Both the position numbers and the translations under genes were made by a program. From Pseudooceanicola nanhaiensis DSM 18065 (GTDB taxonomy: Bacteria; Pseudomonadota; Alphaproteobacteria; Rhodobacterales; Rhodobacteraceae), in assembly GCF_000688295.1 (NCBI RefSeq), contig NZ_JHZF01000017.1, positions 79,480-143,479 on the forward strand: a stretch of DNA of 64,000 bases, read 5' to 3'. Shown one piece after another: positions 8,276 to 17,439 of the stretch (the stretch's first letter is position 1; every line of letters begins with the position of its first letter). The notes beneath the pieces are model-generated. The model saw nothing but the letters and a program-made list of their open reading frames with translations, was not told where the DNA came from and searched no databases.

Positions 8276-10177
8276 ATGACCGACGCAGAGTTCCGCCCCT
8301 CCGCCATGATGCGCGCCGCGCGCGTGGTGGTGATCATCCTTTCCGCCATCGGCATCGCCATCGCGATGGTGCAGACCCTGCCCATCATCTCACCGGGCCT
8401 GCGGCCGATCACCTCGGCCTATTACTATTCGCTGCTCGGCGTCTTCCTCGCCGTCGTCTTCCTCAAGTTCCCCTCGGACCGCCAGGGCCGGGCGACCTGG
8501 CTCTGGATCGCGGACTGGATCATGGCCGCGCTGGCGCTCGTCATCTGCCTCTACTTCGCCACCCTCGCGCGGAAGATCATGACGGCGGGGTGGTCCTTCT
8601 CGGCGCCCTTCTGGCCCACCGTCGGCGCCTCGATCCTCTTCCTGCTCTGCATCGAGGCCGTGCGCCGCAGCGCCGGCATGATCCTCGCCATCGTCTGCGC
8701 GGTCTTCGGCTTCTACCCGATGGTCGCGGATTCCATGCCCGGCGTGCTCTGGGGCAACCAGTTCACCTGGAACGCGCTGGTCGCGGGCCATGCCCTGGGG
8801 ACCGAATCGATCATCGGCATCCCGTTCCGCGTCGTGGCCGACCTGCTGATCGGCTACATCATCTTCGGCGTCGTGCTCGCCCTGCTCGGCGGTGGCGAAT
8901 TCTTCATGGCGCTCGCGCTGAAGCTGCTCGGCCGCACCCGCGGCGGCCCGGCCAAGGTGGCCATCGTCGCCTCGTCGCTCTTCGGCTCGCTCTCGGGCTC
9001 GGTCGTGTCGAACATCATCACCACCGGCACCTTCACGATCCCCTCGATGAAGAAGGCGGGCTATTCCCCGCATTACGCCTCGGCGGTCGAGGCCTGCGCC
9101 TCCACCGGCGGCACGCTGATGCCGCCGATCATGGGCGCCGCCGCCTTCCTGATGGCGACCTTCCTCGCCGTCCCCTATGGCGAGGTCATCGCGGCCGCCG
9201 TCATCCCCTCCCTGCTGTTCTACGCCGCGCTCCTGCTGCAGGCGGATTGCTACGCCGCCCGCAACGACCTGCAGGGCGCCGATGCCGAGGACATCCCCTC
9301 CGGCCGGTCCGTCCTGCGCCAGAGCTGGATCTTCGTCGCGGCCCTCGCCGTGCTGATCTACGTGCTGCTGGTCCTGCGGCTGGAAAGCTACGCGCCCTGG
9401 TATGCCACCGGCGTGCTGATCGTCGGCGGGCTGCTCGATCCGCTCTACCGCGCCCGCGTGCTCGGCTTCGCCAGGATGATCGAGGAATCGGGCGCCGCGC
9501 TCGCCCATCTGATCGGCATCCTCGCCGGGGTCGGCCTCGTCGTCGGCGCGCTGTCGATCACCGGGGTGGGCTCGGCCTTCGCCCGCGAGCTGGTGCAATA
9601 CGCGAACGGCAACGTCTACCTGCTGCTGTTCTACGGCGGCCTGACCTCCTTCGTCCTCGGCATGGGGATGACCGTCTCGGCCTGCTACGTCTTCCTCGCC
9701 ATCATCCTCGCCCCCGCCCTGGTGCAGGCGGGTCTGAACCCGATGGCGAGCCACCTCTACATCCTCTACTGGGGGATGCTCTCCTACATCACCCCGCCGG
9801 TGGCGCTGGCCGCGATCACCGCCGCCTCGGTCGGCAAGGCGGACGCGATGAAGACCGGCTTCACCGCCATGCGGCTCGGGATCATCCTCTTCATCCTGCC
9901 GGTCTTCTTCGTGCTCGAACCCGCGCTCATCGGCCAGGCCGACGCGATCCACGTGGCGACGGCGGTCCTCACCGCCGGCTTCTCGGTGGCGCTCCTCTCG
10001 GCGGGGCTCTCGGGCTGGCTCTACTTCTCGGGCCGCCTCTCGATGGTCGAGCGCGTGATCGTCATCGGCGCCGCCCTCCTCGGCCTCTACCCCGAACCGA
10101 TCTCCGACATCGTGGGCGTCGCGGTGGCGCTCGGCGTCTTCGCCCTGCATCGCTTTCGCGGCCCCGCCCCTGCCTGA
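8276..10177 (+). CDS. TRAP transporter fused permease (4TM/12TM)
   Basis: A 633-residue, very hydrophobic protein in which the small DctQ-like and large DctM-like subunits are fused, as usual for TAXI systems. The first four helices (about residues 15-130) form the Q part. The rest is the M part, with VASSLFGSLSGSVVSNIITTGTFTIP and the second repeat FVLGMGMTVSACYVFLA. It works with the TAXI binding protein as a Na+-coupled importer. The ATG at 8276 has only a weak GAGG ribosome site. Confidence 0.88.
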   Translation: MTDAEFRPSAMMRAARVVVIILSAIGIAIAMVQTLPIISPGLRPITSAYYYSLLGVFLAVVFLKFPSDRQGRATWLWIADWIMAALALVICLYFATLARKIMTAGWSFSAPFWPTVGASILFLLCIEAVRRSAGMILAIVCAVFGFYPMVADSMPGVLWGNQFTWNALVAGHALGTESIIGIPFRVVADLLIGYIIFGVVLALLGGGEFFMALALKLLGRTRGGPAKVAIVASSLFGSLSGSVVSNIITTGTFTIPSMKKAGYSPHYASAVEACASTGGTLMPPIMGAAAFLMATFLAVPYGEVIAAAVIPSLLFYAALLLQADCYAARNDLQGADAEDIPSGRSVLRQSWIFVAALAVLIYVLLVLRLESYAPWYATGVLIVGGLLDPLYRARVLGFARMIEESGAALAHLIGILAGVGLVVGALSITGVGSAFARELVQYANGNVYLLLFYGGLTSFVLGMGMTVSACYVFLAIILAPALVQAGLNPMASHLYILYWGMLSYITPPVALAAITAASVGKADAMKTGFTAMRLGIILFILPVFFVLEPALIGQADAIHVATAVLTAGFSVALLSAGLSGWLYFSGRLSMVERVIVIGAALLGLYPEPISDIVGVAVALGVFALHRFRGPAPA

Positions 10178-10188
10178 AAGGATCCCGC

Positions 10189-11355
10189 ATGTCCGTCGAT
10201 GACGACACCTTCGACCAGCTTCTCGACACCGTCACCCGCTTCACCCGAGAGCGCCTGATCCCCGCCGAGGACCGCGTGGAGGAGGAAGACGAGATCCCCG
10301 AGGAGATCGTGCAGGAGATGCGCGAGATGGGCCTCTTCGGCCTGTCGATCCCCGAGGAGATGGGCGGCATCGGCCTGACCACGCTCCAGGAATCCCGGCT
10401 GATCGAGGCGCTCTGCTACGCCTCCGTCGTCTTCCGCTCGCTGATCGGCACGAACGTCGGCATCGGCAGCCAGGGCATCGTCATGGACGGCACGCCCGAG
10501 CAGGAGGCCGAATACCTGCCGAAGCTCGCCTCGGGCGAGATGATCGCCTCCTTCGCGCTGACCGAGCCCGACATCGGCTCGGACGCCGCGCATCTGAAGA
10601 CCACCGCCCGGCGCCACGGGTCGGATTTCGTGATCAACGGCACCAAGCGCTACATCACCAATGCCGTGCGCGCCGGCGTCTTCACCGTCTTCGCCCGGAC
10701 CGATCCGGACCGTGACGGCGGCGATGGCGTCTCGGCCTTCCTGGTCCCCGCCGATACGCCCGGCATCACGGTCGCGAAACCCGACCGCAAGCTCGGCCAG
10801 CGCGGGACCAAGACCTCGGACGTCATCTTCGACGACGTGCGCATCCCGGAAGAGAACATCATCGGCGGCCCGCAGAACCTCAACCGGGGTTTCCGGACCG
10901 CGATGAAGGTGCTCGACCGCGGCCGGGTGCATGTCGCCTCCATCGCCGTCGGCACGGCGCAGCGGATGCTCGACCTCGCCACCGCCTATGCGCTCGACCG
11001 GGTGCAGTTCGGCCAGCCGATCGCGCAGCACCAGTTCGTGCAGGGGATGCTCGCCGAAAGCCAGGCCGAGCTGCTCGCCGCCCGCCACCTCGTCCGCGCC
11101 ACGGCCGCCGAATACGACAGCCGCGGCCAGGCGATCCTGATGGCGTCCTCCTCGAAATTCTTCGCCTCCGAGATGGCCTTCCGGGTCGCCGACCGCGCCT
11201 TGCAGATCCACGGCGGCGCCGGCTACATGGCCGAATACCCGATCGAGCGCCTGTTCCGCGACTGCCGCCTCCTGCGCATCTACGAGGGCACCAGCCAGAT
11301 CCAGCAGGTCATCATCGCCCGGCGCATGATAAAGGAATACGAAGACCGTGCCTGA
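10189..11355 (+). CDS. Acyl-CoA dehydrogenase
   Basis: A 388-residue FAD-dependent acyl-CoA dehydrogenase of standard length. It has the flavin-binding ALTEPDIGSDAAHLKTTA region (about residue 125), the Arg/Gln-rich central helix bundle and LRIYEGTSQIQQV near the end, whose glutamate is the catalytic base. It introduces a 2,3 double bond into an acyl-CoA. It lies 11 bp after the TRAP permease and partly overlaps the leader of the next ligase gene, so it is part of the crotonase/TAXI operon. Confidence 0.9.
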   Translation: MSVDDDTFDQLLDTVTRFTRERLIPAEDRVEEEDEIPEEIVQEMREMGLFGLSIPEEMGGIGLTTLQESRLIEALCYASVVFRSLIGTNVGIGSQGIVMDGTPEQEAEYLPKLASGEMIASFALTEPDIGSDAAHLKTTARRHGSDFVINGTKRYITNAVRAGVFTVFARTDPDRDGGDGVSAFLVPADTPGITVAKPDRKLGQRGTKTSDVIFDDVRIPEENIIGGPQNLNRGFRTAMKVLDRGRVHVASIAVGTAQRMLDLATAYALDRVQFGQPIAQHQFVQGMLAESQAELLAARHLVRATAAEYDSRGQAILMASSSKFFASEMAFRVADRALQIHGGAGYMAEYPIERLFRDCRLLRIYEGTSQIQQVIIARRMIKEYEDRA

Positions 11356-11368
11356 CGGAAGAGAGACC

Positions 11369-12961
11369 ATGACCGGCGACCTCACCTTCGACGCCATCAT
11401 CACCGCCCGGCTCGTCATGTCCTCTGCCGCCGACCCGAACCCGGTGTTCGTGACCGAGGACGGGGCGCATGTCTCTCCGGCCGCCTTCGACCGGATGGCG
11501 GGCCAGGCCGCCGCATGGCTGCGGCAGCAGGGGGTGGCGCGGGGCGACCGGATCGCGGTCTGGCTTCCGAACGTCACCGAATGGATGGCGCTCCTGTTCG
11601 GCGCGGCCCGGATCGGGGCCGTCGTCGCCGCGGTGAACACCCGCTACCGCACGGCGGAGCTGCACCACATCCTGAAGAGCTCCGGCGCGAAGCTTCTCGT
11701 CTTCGAAAGCTCGGACCGGCACGCCGATTTCCGCGCCATGATCGACGCGCTGGACCGCTCCGACCTGCCCGACCTCACGGCGCTTGCCGCCATCGACGGT
11801 GCGCTTCCCGCGGTGCAGGGCCTGCCCGTCACCCATTGCCGCTTCGACGACCTCGATCCCCTGCCCATGGGCGAGGCGCGGGCCTCCGATCCGGTCGCGC
11901 TCTTCACCACCTCGGGCACCACCAGCCTGCCGAAGCTCGTCCTGCACACGCAGGCAAGCCTTGCCCTTCACGCCTGGAACTGCGCCCGCGCGCACGGGTT
12001 CGACCAGCCGGGGGCCGAATTCCTCGCCGCCATGCCCTTCTGCGGCGTCTTCGGCCTGAATGCCTGCCTCGCCGCGATCGCGGGCGGCGCGCCGGTGCAC
12101 CTGCTCTCGGCCTTCTCGGTCGGGCCCGCCCTCGTCATCGCGAAGGCGGCCAGGATCACCCATTTCTTCGGCTCGGACGAGATGTTCCGCCAGATGTGGG
12201 CCGCCGACGCGGACGCCCTGTCGCAGGCCCGCCTCTGCGGCTTCGCCGCCTTCACGCCCGGCCTCGGCGCCGTGCTGCGCGAGATGGCCGAGGCGGGCCT
12301 CCCCCTCGCCGGGCTCTACGGCGCGTCCGAGGTCAACGCGCTCTTCTCGATCCAGCCGCAGAGCCTTCCGGTCGAACAGCGCCTTCAGGGCGGCGGCCTG
12401 CCTTCCTCCGGCCCGCAGGTCCAGCTGCGCGTCCGCAACCCCGAGACGGGGGAGCTCTGCCCCGACGGCGAGGCCGGGGTGCTCGAGATCAGGGGCCCCA
12501 CCAATTTCGCGGGCTACTTCCGCAATCCCGAGGCGACCGCCAGGGTCGTCGATGCCGAAGGCTGGTTCACCACCGGAGACGCGGCCTATCTCCGCGGCGA
12601 CGGCACCTTCGTCTACCTCGCGCGGAACGGCGATTTCATCCGCCTCTCGGGTTTCCTCACCGACCCCGCCGAGATCGAGGAGGTGATCGAGCGCCACCCG
12701 AGCGTCACCAAGGCGCAGGTCGTCGGCGTCACCCACAAGGGCCAGACGCGGCCCGTCGCCTTCGTCCTGCCGGCCGAGGGAAGCTCTCCCGACCCGGCCG
12801 GGATCGTGGAGCATACGGCCGCGAACCTTGCGCATTACAAGGTCCCCGTCCTGGTCATTCCGCTCGACGCCTTCCCGACGACGGAAAGCGCCAACGGCGT
12901 CAAGATCCAGAAGGCGAAGCTCCGCACCATGGCGGAGGAAAGGCTCGCCGGGGGCGCCTGA
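11369..12961 (+). CDS. AMP-dependent acyl-CoA synthetase/ligase
   Basis: A 530-residue ANL-superfamily enzyme with the P-loop FTTSGTTSLPKLVLHT (about residue 175), YGASEVNALFS, the hinge region GWFTTGDAAYLRGDG and the C-terminal lysine motif NGVKIQKAKL. It makes an acyl-CoA by way of an acyl-adenylate; the substrate is unknown but probably the acid imported by the TAXI-TRAP. The ATG at 11369 follows GGAAGAGAG; a GTG at 11348 overlapping the dehydrogenase end is the alternative. Last gene of the operon, convergent with the CoA-transferase gene. Confidence 0.88.
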   Translation: MTGDLTFDAIITARLVMSSAADPNPVFVTEDGAHVSPAAFDRMAGQAAAWLRQQGVARGDRIAVWLPNVTEWMALLFGAARIGAVVAAVNTRYRTAELHHILKSSGAKLLVFESSDRHADFRAMIDALDRSDLPDLTALAAIDGALPAVQGLPVTHCRFDDLDPLPMGEARASDPVALFTTSGTTSLPKLVLHTQASLALHAWNCARAHGFDQPGAEFLAAMPFCGVFGLNACLAAIAGGAPVHLLSAFSVGPALVIAKAARITHFFGSDEMFRQMWAADADALSQARLCGFAAFTPGLGAVLREMAEAGLPLAGLYGASEVNALFSIQPQSLPVEQRLQGGGLPSSGPQVQLRVRNPETGELCPDGEAGVLEIRGPTNFAGYFRNPEATARVVDAEGWFTTGDAAYLRGDGTFVYLARNGDFIRLSGFLTDPAEIEEVIERHPSVTKAQVVGVTHKGQTRPVAFVLPAEGSSPDPAGIVEHTAANLAHYKVPVLVIPLDAFPTTESANGVKIQKAKLRTMAEERLAGGA

Positions 12962-12976
12962 CGCCCCCGGCCGCGC

Positions 12977-14170
12977 TCAGGCCATGTCCCGCGGGGCGAC
13001 GCCGCTGGCGATCAGCTCCGCGATCTCCTCCTCGCCATAGCCGAATTCCTTCAGCACCTCCGCCGTGTGCTCGGCGAACCTGGGCGGCTTGCGCCGGAAG
13101 CTCGCCGGCGTGTCGGCCGGCTTCGCCGGCGCACCGAGCCCGCGGTAATCCTCCACCTCCACGACCATCTCGCGATGCGCGGTATGCGGATGGCTCAGGC
13201 TCTCGCCCACGGTCAGGATCGGACCCGCAGGCACCCCGGCCGCGATCAGCCGCTCGCCCAGCTCCGCACCATCGGTGTCGGCCATCGCCGCCTCCAGCAC
13301 GACCCGCAGGTCCTCGCGGTTGATCACCCGGTCGGCGTTCGTGGCAAAGCGCGCATCCGCGGCGATCTCCGGCGCCCCGATCTCGGCGCAGAGCTTGCGG
13401 AACTGCCCGTTGTTCCCGACCGCCAGATAGACCGGCCGCGTCGCGGTGGCATAGGCCGAATAGGGCGAGATGTTCGGATGATCGTTCCCGGTCAGCTTCG
13501 GCAGCTTCCCCGACCGGAAGTAGTTCGGCGCATGCGGATGCAGCAGCTGCAGCGCGGAATCGAACAGCGCCGATTCCACGAACTGCCCCTTCCCGGTCGC
13601 CGCGCGATGCGTCAGCGCCATCATCACCCCGATCACGGCATTCAGCCCGGTGACCATGTCCACCACCGGCAGCCCGACCCGCATCGGCCCGGTGTCCTCG
13701 TTGCCGTTGACCGACATGATCCCGCCCATGGCCTGCAGGATCGCGTCATAGCCCGGCATCGCCCCCATGGGCCCGTCCGCCCCGAACCCGCTCACCCTTG
13801 CATAGATCAGCCGGGGGAAGCGCGCGCGCAGCACCTCCTCGTAGCCCAGCCCCCACTTCTCCATCGTCCCGACCTTGAAGTTCTCGAGCAGAACGTCGGC
13901 GCCTTCGAGCATGCGCAGAAGCACCTCCCGCGCCGCCTCCTGCCTGAGGTCCAGCGCGATCGCCCGCTTGTTGCGGTTCAGCCCCTCGAAATAGGCGGCC
14001 GTCCCGTCGTGGAACGGCGGGCCCCAGCCCCGGGTCTCGTCGCCCATCGGGGGCTCGATCTTGATCACCTCCGCGCCGTGGTCGCCCAGCACCTGCCCCG
14101 CGAAGGGCCCGCCCAGCACCCGGCTGAGGTCGATCACCTTCAGCCCCGTCAATGCACCCTGTCCGCTCAT
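12977..14170 (-). CDS. Class III (CaiB/BaiF) CoA-transferase
   Basis: A 397-residue family III CoA-transferase. It opens with LKVIDLSRVLGGPFAGQVLGDHGAEVIKIE, typical of the family. The VGLPVVDMVTGLNA segment carries the aspartate that forms the acyl anhydride. It transfers CoA between carboxylates without ATP. The ATG overlaps the stop of the upstream acyl-CoA dehydrogenase by 4 nt, so the two are translationally coupled and probably act on the same acyl-CoA. Confidence 0.9.
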   Translation of the reverse strand: MSGQGALTGLKVIDLSRVLGGPFAGQVLGDHGAEVIKIEPPMGDETRGWGPPFHDGTAAYFEGLNRNKRAIALDLRQEAAREVLLRMLEGADVLLENFKVGTMEKWGLGYEEVLRARFPRLIYARVSGFGADGPMGAMPGYDAILQAMGGIMSVNGNEDTGPMRVGLPVVDMVTGLNAVIGVMMALTHRAATGKGQFVESALFDSALQLLHPHAPNYFRSGKLPKLTGNDHPNISPYSAYATATRPVYLAVGNNGQFRKLCAEIGAPEIAADARFATNADRVINREDLRVVLEAAMADTDGAELGERLIAAGVPAGPILTVGESLSHPHTAHREMVVEVEDYRGLGAPAKPADTPASFRRKPPRFAEHTAEVLKEFGYGEEEIAELIASGVAPRDMA

Positions 14171-15879
14171 TCCGCTGCCTCCATCATCGGTTTCGCCTCG
14201 TATAGGGCCCGGTCGAGCAGATCTCCATCCGCCTCCGTATCCCCGCCGCCCAGGGGATCGCGCGGCATCAGCTTGTGCTTCAGCACCAGCCCCGCCAGCC
14301 GCGACCGGTCGCCCGAGGCGCCCGTCATCCGCGCGTCCTCCCAGGCCATGATGACCGCCGAAGCCGCGTTGTAGACCGCCGACGCCGCCTGCCGCACCTC
14401 GCCCTCGCGCGCGCGGTCGGCGGCCACCGCCTCCATGTAGTCGCAGGCCCGCGCCAGCGCGTCGTCCAGCCCGCCGGGCAGCATGTTCCCGGCCTCCTCG
14501 GCCAGCGCCTCCAGATGCGCCCTGAGCGCCACCAGCGCCCCCTCGCGCTTCACCGCCCGGGCGACGTCGAGCGCCACGATGTTGCTCGTCCCCTCCCAGA
14601 TCGAACCCAGGTGCGCATCCCGCAGCACCCGCGCGTCCGAGAATTCCTCGATGTAGCCGCAGCCGCCCCGCACCTCCATCGCGTCGCCCGCGACCTTGCG
14701 CGCGTCCCGGCAGGTCCGGAACTTGAGCAGCGGCGTCATGATCCTGAGCACCTTCGCCGCGGCCGCGTCTCCCGCATCCGCGCGTGCCAGCACCCGCGCC
14801 GTATGGAACACCATCGAGCGCCCCTGCTCCGCCGTCACCAGCATCTTCAGAAGCTGCCGCCGCATCAGCGGCAGATCCGCCAGCCGCTTGCCGAAGGCCG
14901 TCCGGTTGCGCGCGATGAACATCGCCTCGGCGACCGAGCGGCGCATCATCCCCGCCGAGCGCACGCCATTGGCCAGCCGCGACATGTTGATCATGTCGGT
15001 CATCTGCTTGAACCCCTGTCCCGGGTCGCCGACCAGATGCGCGACCGCCCCCTCGAGCGCGATCTCGCCCGAGGCCATGGACTTCGTCCCCATCTTCTCC
15101 TTCAGCCGCAGGATGCGATAGGCGTTGCGCGTCCCGTCCGGCAGCCGCTTCGGCAGCAGGAACAGCGACAGCGCCTTCGTCCCCTCCCCGGCCCCCTCGG
15201 GCCGCGCCAGCACCATCGCCAGGTCGGCGTCGGGGTTCGAACAGAACCACTTGTCGCCGTGAAGCCGCCAGTTGCCGTCCGCGTCCTTCCGCGCGACCGT
15301 CTCGATCGCGCCGACGTCGGATCCGGCCATCTGCTCGGTCATGAACATCGCGCCCTGGAACAGCAGGTCCATGTCCTGGCTCGTCAGCTGGTCGAAATAC
15401 TCCGCCACCAGCTCCGGGTCGCCGAACTTCACCAGCGTCCGGGTCAGCGAGTCGGTCATCGACAGCGGACAGCAGAGCCCGAACTCCGCCTGCACGAACA
15501 GATAGACCAGCGCGTATTTCGCCAGCGGCGGCAGCTTGTCGGGCCGCCCGAAGACGCCGCCGCGATGGCTCATCGCCGCCAGCCCGAACTCCCCGAAGGC
15601 GTAATACTCGAGCCGCTCATAGGCGGGATGCTTCTCGACCCGCTGGTCCTCGGCCCCGATCCGGTTGCGGATCCTCAGCTCGGGCGGGTTCTTGTCCGCC
15701 GTCAGCGCAAGCTCTTCCAGCTCGCCGCCGACCAGCCCCCCCATCCGGTCGAGATGCGGCAAGAGCGCCGCGAAGGTCTCGGCGTCGAGGTAGACCTCCA
15801 GCAGCCGCCGCATGGCCGGATCCGCGCGGAAGGCGTTCAGCCCCGCGCTGTCGGGGATGTTGCGATGAATCTCGGGCAT
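14167..15879 (-). CDS. Acyl-CoA dehydrogenase, AidB-like long form
   Basis: At 570 residues it is longer than the usual 380, matching the AidB-like branch. It has MTEQMAGSDVGAIET in the flavin/substrate region, the helical C-terminal domain with VRGGCGYIEEF, and GSIWEGTSNIVALDV with a candidate catalytic glutamate, followed by an extra C-terminal helical domain. It is coupled to the CoA-transferase and preceded by an IclR regulator on the same strand. Substrate unknown; a catabolic role is more likely than AidB's DNA-alkylation role, given the neighbours. Confidence 0.85.
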   Translation of the reverse strand: MPEIHRNIPDSAGLNAFRADPAMRRLLEVYLDAETFAALLPHLDRMGGLVGGELEELALTADKNPPELRIRNRIGAEDQRVEKHPAYERLEYYAFGEFGLAAMSHRGGVFGRPDKLPPLAKYALVYLFVQAEFGLCCPLSMTDSLTRTLVKFGDPELVAEYFDQLTSQDMDLLFQGAMFMTEQMAGSDVGAIETVARKDADGNWRLHGDKWFCSNPDADLAMVLARPEGAGEGTKALSLFLLPKRLPDGTRNAYRILRLKEKMGTKSMASGEIALEGAVAHLVGDPGQGFKQMTDMINMSRLANGVRSAGMMRRSVAEAMFIARNRTAFGKRLADLPLMRRQLLKMLVTAEQGRSMVFHTARVLARADAGDAAAAKVLRIMTPLLKFRTCRDARKVAGDAMEVRGGCGYIEEFSDARVLRDAHLGSIWEGTSNIVALDVARAVKREGALVALRAHLEALAEEAGNMLPGGLDDALARACDYMEAVAADRAREGEVRQAASAVYNAASAVIMAWEDARMTGASGDRSRLAGLVLKHKLMPRDPLGGGDTEADGDLLDRALYEAKPMMEAAE

Positions 15880-15923
15880 ATATTCCTCCTCCCGCGCCGA
15901 GGCGCGTCAAAATCGTCTCTGAA

Positions 15924-16682
15924 TCAGGCCGTAACGGGCGCCTCCAGCGCGGCTTCGCCACATTCCTCGACCAGCGCGGCGCGGATCATCGCCCCGATCT
16001 CGGGCATCCGCGGCAGCACCCGCGGCTCCGGCCCCGCGGCGGTCACCGCGAAGACGCGGCCCCCGATGCGCACCGGCAGCGCCACCCCGCCCAGGTCCGA
16101 GGAATAGGCCGAGGCCGACATGAACCAGCCCCGCGCCTCGGCCTCCGCGATCTGCGCGCGCACGGTGTCGGCGTCCATCGGCGTCGTCCGGTTGTATTTC
16201 ACGTAGCGCACCCGCCGCAGCAGCGCGTCCCGCTCCGCCTCCGGCATCCGCGCCAGCAGCGCCTGCCCAGAGCCGGTCACATGGATCGGCAGCCGCGTCC
16301 CGGTCTGTGCCGCGTAGCGCACCAGCTGCGGGCTTTCCCGCACCGCCAGCACGACGACGCTCAGCCCCGAGGCGCCCGCGATCCAGACCGTCTCCCCGGT
16401 CTCGTCGCCCAGCCGGTCGATCGCGCGCAGAAGCGCGTCGGGCAGCGGCTCGGCCTCGCTCACCGCCTGCGCCATCGCCAGCCAGCGCGGCGTCGGGTAA
16501 TAGGCGCCCCGGGTCCGCGGCTCGTAGAGATAGCCCTTTTCCGCCAGCGTAGAGACGATGTTGAAGGTCGAGGACCTTGGCCAGTCGAAATGCGCCATCA
16601 CCTCGGCCACCGTCGCCGGCGCCTTGCGCGCGGCGAAGAACTCGAGGATCGAAAGCACGTTTTCGGCCTGTCTGACCAGCAT
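15924..16682 (-). CDS. IclR-family transcriptional regulator
   Basis: A 252-residue IclR protein with an N-terminal winged helix (VAEVMAHFDWPRSSTFNIVSTLAEKGYL) and a C-terminal effector domain (HVTGSGQALLARMPE). It probably controls the downstream acyl-CoA dehydrogenase and CoA-transferase, which follow after a 44-bp gap. The ATG at 16682 gives the normal family length; an in-frame ATG at 16727 would add 15 residues. Neither has a clear ribosome site. It is the last catabolic gene before the replication block. Confidence 0.83.
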   Translation of the reverse strand: MLVRQAENVLSILEFFAARKAPATVAEVMAHFDWPRSSTFNIVSTLAEKGYLYEPRTRGAYYPTPRWLAMAQAVSEAEPLPDALLRAIDRLGDETGETVWIAGASGLSVVVLAVRESPQLVRYAAQTGTRLPIHVTGSGQALLARMPEAERDALLRRVRYVKYNRTTPMDADTVRAQIAEAEARGWFMSASAYSSDLGGVALPVRIGGRVFAVTAAGPEPRVLPRMPEIGAMIRAALVEECGEAALEAPVTA

Positions 16683-16767
16683 GGGAGACTCGCTCAGGTC
16701 CAGAATGTTGGCCCCTAAAGTCCACATTTCTGGATGAGACGCAAGGTCAGCTTCCGGTCAGGCGGTC

Positions 16768-17439
16768 CTAATGCTCGATCCGGACCTCGCCGAGCGTCGG
16801 GTCGATCCGGCGGGCCAGGCTGGTCAGCCGGGTCAGGAAATGCGTCCGCACATAGGTTGCATGGAACGCCGAGGGCGCGGCGAGCACCAGCCGCCCCTGC
16901 CCCGCCTCGACCTCGCTCAGCCCGTGGAACCAGGCGCCATAGGTCACCGGATCCTCCGCATGGAGCCGGGCCTGCGCCGTGGCCCAGACCCCCTCGCCCG
17001 CCATCGGCACGGGGCCCCGCAGCGGCACGACGTTGCTCTCGGGCGCCTCCGGACGCCCGCCGACCCGCTCGACGAAATCCGGCCCGATCAGCGGCCAGGC
17101 CGGCCGCGTGTCTTCCATCATCCGCTCGAGGTCGAGGCCGTAGACGCTCAGCCGTCCCCGCGCGCCCTTGCGCTTCTGGACCAGCCAGCCGAGGCCCCGC
17201 AGCACCGCCATCTCGCGTTTCACCGTGCGCTCGTCGACCGACCACATCCGCGCGATCTCGCGCTGGCCGACACACAACTCGTCGCGCTGCCAGTTGTAGC
17301 GGGCGGTGATCAACGCCATGATCCGCATCACCCGCCGCTGGACGATCTTGTCCTGCGACAGGGCAAAGGCCATCAGCGCCGAAAGAATGTCGTACTTGCG
17401 CGCGCCGGCCTGGGGGCCGACCGCCTTGGGCTTCTGCAT
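16768..17439 (-). CDS. DnaA-like plasmid replication initiator
   Basis: A 223-residue protein. Residues about 40-120 look like a replication-initiator winged helix (REIARMWSVDERTVKREMAVLRGLGWL). The C-terminal part (about 150-220) resembles the N-terminal domain of chromosomal DnaA: WATAQARLHAEDPVTYGAWF, then LVLAAPSAFHATYVRTHFL. Rhodobacterales have a described plasmid type with a DnaA-like replicase next to parAB, and this fits. No RepC, RepA or RepB replicase is present. The ATG at 17439 is chosen because AGGAG lies 6 nt upstream; an ATG at 17535 would add 32 residues. It is divergent from parAB, with an iteron-bearing gap between. Confidence 0.8.
   Translation of the reverse strand: MQKPKAVGPQAGARKYDILSALMAFALSQDKIVQRRVMRIMALITARYNWQRDELCVGQREIARMWSVDERTVKREMAVLRGLGWLVQKRKGARGRLSVYGLDLERMMEDTRPAWPLIGPDFVERVGGRPEAPESNVVPLRGPVPMAGEGVWATAQARLHAEDPVTYGAWFHGLSEVEAGQGRLVLAAPSAFHATYVRTHFLTRLTSLARRIDPTLGEVRIEH

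Noticed and set aside
8390..10150. A 586-codon minus-strand frame opposite the TAXI-TRAP permease
   Set aside because: Composition dominated by Asp, Glu, Gly and His with no hydrophobic core, as expected from reading a membrane-protein gene backwards; no start signal.
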